Shown here in pieces: positions 1 through 12,500 of a DNA stretch of 64,000 nucleotides (the stretch's first letter is position 1; each line of letters opens with the position of its first letter). Below the pieces are notes generated by a model, which worked only from the letters and a program-made list of their open reading frames with translations, had not been told where the DNA came from and made no database searches. The position numbers were made by a program, and so were the translations under genes. Source of the stretch: Xanthostigma xanthostigma (lineage: Eukaryota; Arthropoda; Insecta; Raphidioptera; Raphidiidae); assembly GCA_963575645.1 (NCBI GenBank), contig OY754470.1, positions 30,362,501-30,426,500 of the forward strand. The letters run 5' to 3'.

Positions 1-210
1 AGTTCTATTTTGAAGTTCTCAGTTAAATTTTTAATAAAATTCAAACAAAATGTTTTCGAATTTTTAATATCACAAATACTACTTATTATTAAAATTATGA
101 ACAAGTGCGTCCCGCCTTTATTTCAATTTGCCACTATGTGGCCCTTGCTTGCCAAAAGGTTGCCGACCGCTGCGTTAATTAAGCAATCAAAATAATTGAA
201 AATCCCTTAC

Positions 211-3200
211 CGGAAATCGGCAAAGTAGCCGCTACATATTGTCCGAACCACAGTAAATCAGCGTGTCTTGGTTGACCACTCAGTAAAGTTGATAATAATG
301 ACAACAATACTTGACGTGTAGCTGTGTGTCGGACTTCCGCTAATATATGGAGAAGTTTCGTCACAAGCTGAAAGCGGCAGACACAAAAATTAAATGTTAA
401 ATAATATTCGGCGTTAAGAATAGAAAATATCTGTCAGTAGGCAAATACGCAAACAGCTCACAGAAACGTAGAACGAGAAAGAATTGTGAGTAGGAGATGC
501 ATTATGTTACGCAGAAAAAATCCAGATAATACTAGCAGTGATATAACACTGCCCTAGACCTTTAGTTGATAGTTAAGTTGCTAGATAAGCTTTTTTATCT
601 AGTTGCGATGGTCAAAAAAATGACGAACATTATTTATTAAAAAAAAATTGGTTGTCTGTAAAGTCGGTTTACGGACGATAGTTTTACGTGATAACGTATT
701 CCGTAATACATAACCTAAATTTATATAATAATTATAATAATTCGAATCTATGATATTGCATCATTCGCTTCAAATTTAGGTAAATTTTATTAAGTAGAAT
801 AATAAAACACTAAAAAGTACACTATTATTATATAAAAAACAACTATGGCATGTATCTCTTTTGCGCATGCGCCGATTTTCCCCAAAAAATTTACAAAAAT
901 TTCTAGTAAAAATAGATAGAGTAAAAACCGTTTTAAAAACTATATTATTATTATATAAAACATCATTATAAGAGATATATTCTTTTACGCATGCGCCGAT
1001 GTTCCCCAAAAACAATAGGCCACTTCATATTTGCATATCAAACATCCTCCCAAAATTTGGTTTCAATCCGCTTATCCTTGGTGTCGGAATGATAAGAAAT
1101 GTCAAAAGTGACGTTTGCAACTGTCAAAGTATTATGTTCTAATAATAATTAGTTATTCCAATAGTTAACTTAGAAGGCGTTACATTTCACAAAATACTAA
1201 TGTAAAAAAATTGAATTAAACATTAGAAATGCAGCCGTTTTCATGTTAAGACAAGACATACGTTATTTTCTAATTTCCATGTACGGCAAACAAAGACGAC
1301 CGACCGCGTCGCGCGCGCGCCATGCATTAGACAACATTGCATTTATACAGCTATTTTTCTATATAAATTTGTATAAAAAAACTGTTTAGGCAAATTCTGT
1401 TATACGAAATCTATGTAAAATGTTCTCCTCTTTCGTTTAAGACTGGTTTCAAACCGATCTGATTTAAATTGAGCGAGAAATTAGCAAAAAGCACGCACAG
1501 GGTCAGGCGGAACGTTACGCGTTACGAACGTTACGTTACACTTTTTCGTGCATGCAGTCGGTGTTTTATCAATTTATAAGATTGGTGATTCATCAATTTA
1601 TAAGACGTTATCACGTCAAAAATTGGCCGAGACATTATTCTAGAAGTGAGTAGTTTTTATACAGTTTCAATAAAAATATCACAATCATACTTTTAAGATT
1701 GTGACGATGAGTTTGGATGTTTGTAATGAAATAGGTCAGTTAATAAAACAATTCAAATCTTTGATTAACGTCTGATTAGAACTCTTCAATAAATAAAATT
1801 ATCGACCAATTTTTCATATCTATCACGAATTGCATTCAGAGTAAATAGAAACTAATTATTAATTATTTTTTATATTTTTAGATCCGTTCTGAAGAAGATC
1901 CAAATCCGGATCGAAACGTTATTGTATTAATTTTATATTGTTTGTTAATATATTGTCTGAAAAATTGGTCGATAATTTTATTTATTAATAAAACAATTCC
2001 AAAAAATTTAATTTTTCTTTTATGACAATTTTTTGACAAATTCTTATCAGTTCATAACTTCATACTTGTAACATTGCAGACATTTCACAGAAAGTTAAAA
2101 GTATTATTAATTAAATTTAATTTACAATAAAGTAAATAAGTGTCTTTAACAATCATGAAACCAAATATTAGAATATCTAAATATAAAAATTTGATACCAT
2201 ATTTAATAAGTCGATAATGTTCGTCATTAAAACTAAAATGGATGCATAAGGAATTGACATGAATTCTATTTTAATTTCATTCTGATGATGGGACACCTAT
2301 TCCCAAAAGCGCTCAAAAAATTGTCATAAAAGAAAAATTAAATTTTTTGGAATTGTTTATTAACTGACCTATTTCATTTTATATCAATCATATACGCGAC
2401 CTTCAGAAAGGTTCCATATTATGTCACCAGATGTTATATCACTATGTCGGATCACAATAAGAAGTGATGAGAACGCATAATTTGAATTTTACAATAAAAT
2501 ACAGCCATGAAGTTATATAGCTACAGAATAGGGGATGCACAAAAGATCTTCTAGGTCGCAGTATTTGTGAGATATACAAATGTCTTATCACCCCAAATAA
2601 ATCTAATCTAATCTATATAGCTACAGAAACTTTTACTGTTCATTTTGTTTTATATATTATAAATGTACCTTTTCTATGTATATTATTGTGTATCATTATT
2701 ACCTATAGAGTATAGACAGATGTTAATATGACAAGTGTCAAAATACCGTTAAAAATATGAATAAACTTACTTGTAAATCACGCATAATCCACAAATTGGC
2801 CCGTTTTTCGCTCGAATCAGCAACAAGTTCATACAAATGTTCAAGAAGTGATCTTAATAGTTCTCCCGGGGCTTCGTGCCATACTTCTAAATCACACAAT
2901 AGATCCTAAAAAAAATCAAATAACCTATAAACACAAAAATTAAAAACCACAAAAGAACAGTAATTTTTAACCCATGTTCAAAACTAGACAGATCTGTTAA
3001 AAAATGACATTTATAGCCTGTATATACAAGAATACAAAACAGCGATTTAACCGTTAACTGAAGCAGTACTGACATCTTCAGGTGGCAGAAAAAAGTCCGG
3101 TAGCTATCATTCAAATAATATGATTACATAGGATTTGAAGTAACTTACTTGGAAAGCGGTGAGGTTTGGAATAGCGGAAGTCTCTCGACCGCTGTCAACC

Positions 3201-6200
3201 GTACCGACAAGACTGAATGCAAGATGAAGAATATGGGAATTGAGCAACGGTCGTTTTCTACGTAATAACATAGCTAGAGTTTGATAGCCTCTACGTCTGT
3301 CCATTTCACCTTGAGCTGCTTTGTTACTGCGCACGACACACACCAAAGCTTTGACTCCGGCATATAAGCTTTCAACATCTTGCGCCATCGCTATCAGTCC
3401 CAGAAGCACCGAACACCCGCCAACTGTATCGATCTGAAAATATAAATTGCAAATTTTGAAACATTTAAAATTTTGAAATAATCATCAACTCCATGGTTCT
3501 ATTCAAAAACCCCTCCTGTTTTAAGATTTTAATTAATTAACGAGCAATATGTGAGGACATAACATTTGTGTGCGTTGGATTAATCATGGCTATAGTTGAA
3601 GGCGACATCTAGACAACAGGGCGAAATTTAGTTACTAGTATTTCGTTAGATGACAGCTCGTGACAGTTCATTTGTGTATGTATTGGATTATAACTTGAAA
3701 TTAGTTAAAGGCAACAACTAGATGACAGGGCGAAGTTTAGTTACAAGAATTTCGTTTAAATTTAGGTTTCACATCAGCCACGCGATGGCTCATATTTTTA
3801 CACGCTTTATATTAACTTCACTTGTAAGTTTGTATGTATGTTTGTTTGCAACCGCCGTTTGGACTACAGCAAGTGGTTTATATAGTGGTATAATATGCCA
3901 GCACTGTAACTACAGTGGGTAGCCGTGCAGTCTAAAGCACGGGTCTTCGCGGACGTCAACAATCGGAATCATGGGTCGTGGGTTCTAAACCCGTCCACGC
4001 CGAAAAAAAAAATGGTTTTTTTTTCGGCAAATTTTTGACAATAAATCGAACTAAAAAGTGGAAAATAAATATAGTTTAAAAAAAAACTAAAAAACACGCT
4101 TTATATCGAACTAAAAAGTAAAAAATATTAAAGCGTGGGGCGCTCGATGTACGAAAATGTGGAACAAAGCGCCCCACGCTTTTTTCACAATAATACTTAT
4201 TTTCACCTACGATGCCAAATGTTACGCTAGATGTCTCTGTATGGCCTATTTGTATCGTTAGATGGCGGTTAAGTTATAAAACACTTACCATTGCAGCGAC
4301 AGGTCTAGGACAAAACACTCTCACACCCAAATATCCAATTACAACGCCTCCCAAACTTCTGGCAGGCCCTGCCAAATGTCCGGCAGAGTTGTGAAGCACC
4401 CTTATGGGCGTTGCGTTTTCATGAGACGACATCCCGAGCTGTTTAGCTATAGCTCTGTTATCAGCTCTGCTGTACACTTTACGTATTTTGTTTAGAGTCA
4501 ATTGCGACATAGCTCTCGAATTCAAACCGAAAATTATTTTCTCTTCTGAGACGAGAGCCGGCATTGGCTCAGACGTGTTCAATTGAGGAGCTTGGAGAGA
4601 ACCCATGTAATGTGGTCCCAGTTGATATAATGTCGTTACAGTTGTGGGGCTCAGAACCTGATTGATACACAATAAAAATATGTTAAAGGAATTAGGCTTT
4701 TGAAAAAAAAAATAATTATCGATTTTTTTATTGTATTTTAAAACTTTATTATAAATAATATTGATAATCGATGCGAAAAACTTTCAAAAAACTTTTTTTA
4801 AATTAATTATAAGCAATTTAAAATTGATAAAATATTTTAAAGAATCACGTGACTGCAAACGCACTAAAATAATTGTTTTTGACAGTTGTGACGTCATAAT
4901 GGTAAAATGTATATACGCAGTATACTATCAATGGCTTCTACATGTGTATTGACTAAAACATTATGACGTCACATTATGTTCGGGAAATGTCGGCGCGTTC
5001 TCGGAACTGGGTACAAAAATTTATTTTTAATTTGATGTAGCTTTTGAATTATTACGAAAATAAAAAAAAGAAAAATAGTTTTGTTATAAAACTTATATAC
5101 GATCTTTCCATTTATGACAAAAAAAAATTTCATTCAAAAGCCCAATTACCAAAAAATAATATGTTCAGCTATTTTAACTGAACACTACATAAAATTGCGT
5201 GATACATAAGAGGTATTCATAAATTAAAAAATTAATTATGGAAAACATCTGCATACAAATCTCTGATGATTCTCAATATAATTCACAATCTGTACTCGCA
5301 GCTAAAAAAAAATATTCTACCAACAAAAACGAAAGCATACCTCTTCTATAAGATGACACGCGCCCTGTTTCCAGCACAGTTTCGAATATCTCCTCCAGGC
5401 CGGTGGAGTTCCGATATATCCATAAACGGACGATGCTAAAGTAAGATTAGCAGCTCCTCCACCCGGGTTTTGTGATATGTAATGCAGTTTTTGCGAATGT
5501 ACGTGCTGTCCGTCCAAATACAGCGAAAATGACGAATTCTTCAGAACGGCACGATTCAAGACGAATACAAGATGGTGCCACTGGCCTTCATGCAATAAGT
5601 CCGGACACCATACACGTGCACCGTGTTCACCGTTACCTTCCGGTTCCCATTCGCCAAGATCTGCGGAGAAAATAGTAGATTTACGTAATGCTATACATTA
5701 CGAAGAAGTGTGACAATGACAACATTTTTATTATTTTCTTTACAATAACACAATATTTAGTCACTATAAAAAACTTACTGTGAGGAACCAGTGTTTCATG
5801 TGTCGACACTATAATTGCTTTATCGCGTGCAGATAAAACAACAGACAAACAAATCAGATGATCATCGCGGGTCGTATTCAAATGCCGCACCAAAGTTAAC
5901 AACCTCACACAATGAGGATCTGTTCTAGGATCAGAGAATTTGTCTACACAAATCCAAGTTGAATAGCTCAATCCTGTTTGTGGTGGAAATAGTCGATCAC
6001 CTAAATTAAAAAAAAAAAAAAAAATGGAAAATTACGTTAGTTTTAAATTATAAATCTAGTCAATAGCGACAGCTCTCATTTTGCAATACTCATGTGTCTT
6101 CAAGCAGCCGAGATTAATTGACTCATGTACTTTCAACTTCTTCATCCTCACATCATGGTATATACAGTGTGTCCCTGGATTGAGTTCACAATACGTGAGA

Positions 6201-6473
6201 TTGACCAAAAATTTTCGAATTGGAATTTCATATTTTGGGATTCCGCCCTGCTCAGTCTTAAACTTATTTTTAGTTTACTTTCGATTTTTTAACTTCCCGC
6301 TTTAAAAAAAAAAAAAATTTTTTTTTTCAAAAATCGGGAAGTTATTGGTTTCACCCCGATTTTCGAAAATCGAGTTTTCGCCAGATCTCGACGTTTTGAG
6401 GTCCTAGGAAGCTATTGAAACTATTTTGGCGATGATGTCCGTAGGGCTGTATGTGTGTGTGGGGGGGTGTGTT

Positions 6474-6509
<36 letters not shown>

Positions 6510-9500
6510 AACCTTTTATATCTTTTGAACGGAGTGTCCGACTGAAACGCGGTTTGCGGCATCTGACGTGATCTTGGTGAACTTAGACTTCCTGAAAATT
6601 TGAAACGATTCGGCCCAAAAAATTTTGAGAAATCTTAAAAAAAACAAGTTTCAAAAATTTTTTAAAATTTGTTTTTGTAAAATATTTTCTAAACTACTAA
6701 CCCGATTAATTCCAAAATCTAATCAGCTCTTCTCCTTAACAAACTGCGTCGATTTCCGCAAACCGCATCAAAATCGGTTCATTTGTTCACGAGATACCGT
6801 GAACGAAAAAATCGTTAAAAAGTGTTTTTTTTTAAATGACTCTTAAAATTGTTATCAGATCGATTTTTTTGTAATAAATTACTTTCTTAGGCTAAAAAAA
6901 CTGCGTCGATCGCCGCAAACCAGATCAAAATTGGTTCATTTGTTCATGAGATAACGTGAACGAAAAATTAGGAAAAAAGTAATTTTTTATAATTACTCGT
7001 AAAATTCTTATCAAACCGATTTTTTTGTAATGATTTACTTTCTTAGGTTAAAAAAACTGCGTCGATCGCCGCAAACCGCATCAAAATCGGCTTATTTGTT
7101 CACGAGATATCGTGAACAAAAAATTTGTAAATAAGTGTTTTTTTAAATTGCTCGTAAAATTCCTATGAGATCGATTTTTCTGTAATAAATTACTTTTTAA
7201 GGTTAAAAAATTGCGTCGACTGCCGCAAATCGTATCAAAATCGGTTCATTTGTTCATGAGATATCGTGAACGAAAATGTCGTAACAAAATGTTTTTTTTT
7301 TTGAGCTCGAAGAGCTAAAAAATAAACTTCTTGCTATATTTTATATATTTTTGAGCGTTTTGAACTCGAAAATAGCGGGAAGTTACAGGGATGGCCTGCA
7401 GGGTCAAACTTCTTTTCAAATTTTTTTAATCAAATAGGCCTTTACAGTTGAGCAAAACCTCTTTTCCGTTTTCCGTTCATAGTACGCAAAAGTGTCACTA
7501 AGAAAAGTTGTTCACAATGAAAAATGATGGCGTTATGCAAATTTTCAGAATGATCGGCCTACTTTGATAAAATCCACTTTTGTTTTGTTTTGTTTGAAAA
7601 ACAATCGCGTGGAGGAAGCCAAATAGAGTAATTAAAGTTTAATTTATTTTTTTTTGATAAACTGTAAAAATTTGAATGTTAATTTGAACACTTCTAATCA
7701 TTCTGTTTTCTCATCTAAGATTTATCATGTAATCGTAATAATAAATATTTTTCTACTTCTATTATCAAAGAAGGCCGATCATTCTGAAAATTTGCATAAC
7801 GCCTTCATTTTTCATTGTGAACAACTTTTCTTAGTGACACTTTTGCGTACTATGAACGGAAAAGGTACTTTACCTGAAATGAAAAGAGGTTTTGCTCAAC
7901 TGTAAAGGCCTACTTGATTAAAAAAAATCGAAAGTAAACTAAAAATAAGTTTAAGACTAAGCAGGGCGGAATCCCAAAATATGAAATTCCAATTCGAAAA
8001 TTTTTGGTCAATCTCACCTATTGTGAACTCAATCCTGGGACACACTGTATACATCAATCAGAAAATGTTTTTATTAATTTGAGGTTAGATATTGTCAAAT
8101 ATGTTTTCCTATTGGCTGAGTAGAGTGGGAGACACTTTGCGTGAGAAGTAAGAACTAAAAACTTGAAAACCGTCGAGGCAGTGCCGGTTAAGAAGTTTAA
8201 AAAATGTTGGTTTTCAAACCTGAGCCGATGCCACCGAGCACACCAGAATCCGCGCCCGGTACGACGCTGGGCACTGCAGCTGATTGAGGCGCAACACTAG
8301 GCAAGTATAAACATCCGAATCCTTCGGCAGACATATCAAACTCCACGAACGGAGGCAAAGTACACGACGATGACGATTGTGCTCTAAAATCTCTCGGAGT
8401 AGTCATTGAAACTAGAGTTTTTATACGTGTTAACGGCACCGGTCCTCCGCCCGGCTCCGGTGAATTCAGCGGAACACAACACAAAGGATTACCTAGTCGC
8501 AAGAATTGTCTGAAAGAAAAAAGTTATAATTATCCAGTTTATATTCGTAAATTCACCGGCAATAATAATTATTACCGGTGAAACTCAATTTACAAACTTT
8601 CAATTCGTATTAACATGGATTATTAAATTATTGCTTCCAATATTACACTAGACTCTCGATTATCTGCTCTGTGGATTAACTAAATCAGCATGTATGTAGT
8701 TTGCCATTTTGTTTCACATGTATGGATTTAACCATGACGTCACTGTTTAGATTTTATTTGTTTTATTGTTTCATTGTTAAAACTGGCTAAGGCTATTAGG
8801 ATTATCATTTAACACCCCAAATTATGTGGTCCGACTGGAGACTGGGACAGTTAAGTTATCTCTACAGGTACTTAAACTTCTTTTACGGTGGCTACAAAAA
8901 ATTGGTAATATGGATGTAAATCGTCTTCCAAAAATTTGCTTTGAAACACTAAAAAAATTGCACACAAATGAGCTAAATAATATACAAAAATATAATTTAT
9001 TTACTCAAATTGAAGATTTTCTATCTGTCTTGGGCTTAGAGCGAATTTTATACAACCCTGTCGCGATATCCGATGAATTCGATTATATAATTGAAACTTA
9101 TGAAAATTTCTTACGGCAGCAAGACCTAAATAGGGTAAATCTTTCAGGTTTCTGTCAGTTTTATAAATATATAGAAATCATTACTGGTCCCCAATCATAC
9201 CTAAAACTCCAATTCCCCTCAGATGTTACCAGAGTTTTAGCACAGTGCCGCACAGTAGGAGCACATGAAATCAGAATTATAATTAACAATGCAGTTCATA
9301 AAGTAAATCAGACACAGGTTTGTGTATTCTGTGACATGGGAAAAAACGAAAATTTGATCCATATACTAATGGAGTGTCCTCTATACAGTCCAATAAGGGT
9401 ACGCATCCTAAAAGATTTAATAAAAGAAACAAATGACTGGGAAAATATCTTGCTATTGCTGAATTCGGACAATAAATATGCACTTAAAAAATTTTACAGT

Positions 9501-12500
9501 TTAGTTTCTGCGGTGTTTCAACATCGTGCTGACACTTACTAAGTACCTATAGCATTTAAATAATTATTATTAATTATTAATTAAAATACATATTATACTG
9601 TTATTGTAATTTTCTCTTTATCTTATCTATATATTATATATATTTTTTCTTTTTGTTTTGTTTGTTTGTATAACATGTTTTATTTATAATTGTGCGAGAA
9701 GTAACGCAACCGAAATTTGTATATACCATATTTGTAATATCCTGTAAAAAAGATTTTTTTCTTAAAATACAGTATTCATTGATAGTTAAAACTGGCTTTT
9801 GTTTTTTATCATTTGTTTTGAATTATTACACTTTTTTCGATCAAGAGTTTACAGAATAAAGTAACACCTTCACACTTCGACGCATATAGCCTAGCTGCTG
9901 CGCGTCTACATATAAAACAAAAAAAAAATTAATACCTCAAATCGGTAGGCTCCAATGCTTGTGCCGCGAGCCTCTCAAGCATGTATTGTAAAGGTGCGTG
10001 TAAAGGATGGAGTTCGTCTTGCAATGGTATTGCGGCTTGCGACAACAATCGACCGGTTAACCCGGACTCGCACATTACTTGCTGACCTCGCTCGCTTCGA
10101 ACCAACGATTTTATTATTTCAGCAACGTATGATTGCAAACCAAGAGCGGCGACTGGATCAGATTCATCCTAAATTCATAACATTTTTATCGATAAGTCAC
10201 AAAAATTAATAAATCTAACACAGTGGAACTTGACTACAATGAATTTTATTCTTAAAATTATGATCAAAAAAAGAAATATTCCGATTCCATCCCTTTTTTT
10301 ATTCAGACATCACTTAAAAACGGCTGGATCAGTTTCTTTGAAACTTACAGACATTTTAGTAGAAGTGAAAATTCAAAACGTGGTCATTTAAAAATTTTAA
10401 TTGTATGCACAATTAAATTTCGATAATATACGGATATTAATTCATGTAATTAATTTAAATTCACGTTCAAAAACAAACTGATTAATTACCTTAATAGATG
10501 GCAGTAACTGCAACATAGCTATAATGACTCCCGGATGAACTATAACAGGTTCTGGAGCTGGCGGGTTTAAATTCAACGAATTGACTACTGATCGTTTACC
10601 TCCGCTGTTGTTCTGATTTGTTGGCTGTAAAAAAAAAAATATGAAACTGTGTATTTTACACTACACATTATAGAAGTGAAACTTCTCGTCGCGTCGACCA
10701 CAGACACACGCGCACACAACCACACGTATAAGCTGTCTTCCCAGCGTTCCACTCTAGCTCAATGGCGTAGACGGGCGGAGAGTGCAGCGTTTAGTTATAT
10801 GTACAGTCGCATGAATTCAGTTCACCGTTTGTAAAGAAGTTACACTTCAAAAACATTGTTTAAGTCCGCATCTGGGTATATTAAGGAGGTTGATCCGCTA
10901 CAGTCCCAATCAAAAGTAAGTCGATTTCTAAATGGGAACTTTTATAGTTTATAAATCGATAATACCAATAAATTATTGTCATAGAGGCATAAATAAATAT
11001 TTTTTTTTTAATATTAATTAATTATTTCAGTACTTTACTTAATGAACTAACTTTTGAATTTTTTGTACAAAGTTAGGTTAAAAAAAATAAATTTATGTAA
11101 ATATCTGTATTTTACATATTTTTTGCAGTAAATAATTAAAAAAAGAAATTAGAAGTAATAAAACTTAAAATTAAATCATTAAAAAGTTGAAAATTCAGTT
11201 AAAATTGTTAAATCTGTCAAGAATAAAAGTCCATAATCGAAAAGTGATAAGGTTTAATAATTTTTTTTATTGATTAAAAGTCTCCTAATTAAATAGGAAA
11301 AAATATTAAAATATGCGTAAGACATCGATGCTTTACATAGATAGTTTTCGGAACTGCTGACATTATTTGATTATTTGCAAAAAATTAAAATGAACAGTTT
11401 GCATGCTAGCTTGACGTATTTTCCATAAGACTACATGTAAAAGTTTTTTTTAATTTTAAACTTTATAAATCTTCTAATGATTTTGGATTTTTTACAGAAA
11501 ATTTTGTCATAAAAAAATCTATTAAAAAAACTTTATTTCAGATTTTTTTCATTATCTTCGTAAAACGCCTCAACCTCCTTAAATAAGTAAAGAAAAGAAT
11601 TATACGCATTAAAGAGCTTTGGAGTTATAAATAAATTATTTTGGAATAGTTTTTCTTTTAGAATTTCTAGTTTAAAATATTAAATAAGCTATTGATTATT
11701 ACCTCGTTTGACGATTGTCTACTAAGCGATGGAGATGATCGATTAGCCAAAACACCTGTCGCTAAGTTAGGCTTATCGAAAGCATCGAGTGCTACGTCGT
11801 AAAGGAGACGCAAAACAATACACGCGTACGATAAAGGTGTCGGAACTTCGATTGGAAATCTAAAACAACATTTTTTCAGTAATTGTCACACATCGACTCA
11901 ATCATTTACTCAATTTTAAGTGTGTCAATGTGTCGATAAACTATTATTGTTGTTGTCGAAAACTCAAAACTTACTGTGGCTCCATCGTATTGCCGGTAAA
12001 TAATGAATTAAAAGAGTTTTGTATAGAGCTCGGTGGTAATTCCAATTTACATTCTCCGAGCGAGTTAATTTTATCTGGAGCAAAACAACCAAGTAATCGT
12101 AATGTATCGCAAAGACTGGTCATACAGATTTCTTGATAGAAAAACTTGGCATTCGCTGGTTCAAATCTCATAGCTGTACTAATGGTTTGGAAAACGATGT
12201 GCAACAAAGCGAGGACTTCTGTTTCTGTGCTTTCGTTATCGGAACCTCGATACTTCAATCGGCCTTCCAATGCGACCAATACACTGGTTACATAAACGAA
12301 ACCGCTAACCTAAATTATAGAAAAAAATTTTAATCTTTCGCAAAACGCTATAATAACAACAAAGATAATTACCTTTCTAAATACTGTTCGAGTACGATGA
12401 GAATCTCTTAAGCAGGCTAATAAAGCTTTTAAAATGTCAGTTTTCAAGTTTAAAGCTGAACGAGGCGCTGTATGCATTGTTCCAAGCAAAGTTGCCATAT

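Larger units (their letters stand above)
6288..7395. mobile_element. Nested element with AACTTCCCGCT ends and internal tandem repeats
   Basis: Ends are AACTTCCCGCT at the left and AGCGGGAAGTT at the right, a short inverted repeat. It interrupts the left arm of the palindromic element around it, so it is the younger insertion. It contains a GT/ATGT microsatellite (6452-6508) and four tandem units of about 156 bp. No reading frame of note. Class uncertain. Confidence 0.6.
6165..8047. mobile_element. Tc1/mariner-type palindromic MITE, interrupted by a nested insertion
   Basis: Terminal repeats CAGTGTGTCCCTGGATTGAG and its inverse are flanked by TA on both sides (6163-6164 and 8048-8049), the Tc1/mariner signature. 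The arms match for about 125 bp at the ends and again for about 140 bp inside (7430-7570 against 7770-7915), so the original unit was a near-perfect palindrome of about 750 bp. An insertion of about 1.1 kb (6288-7420) splits the left arm. Sits in a bchs intron. Confidence 0.75.

Noticed and set aside
8826..9542. Host gene for the 238-residue open frame
   Set aside because: The CxxC...H...C motif and surrounding residues are those of LINE ORF2 C termini, and an AT-rich retroposon tail follows.
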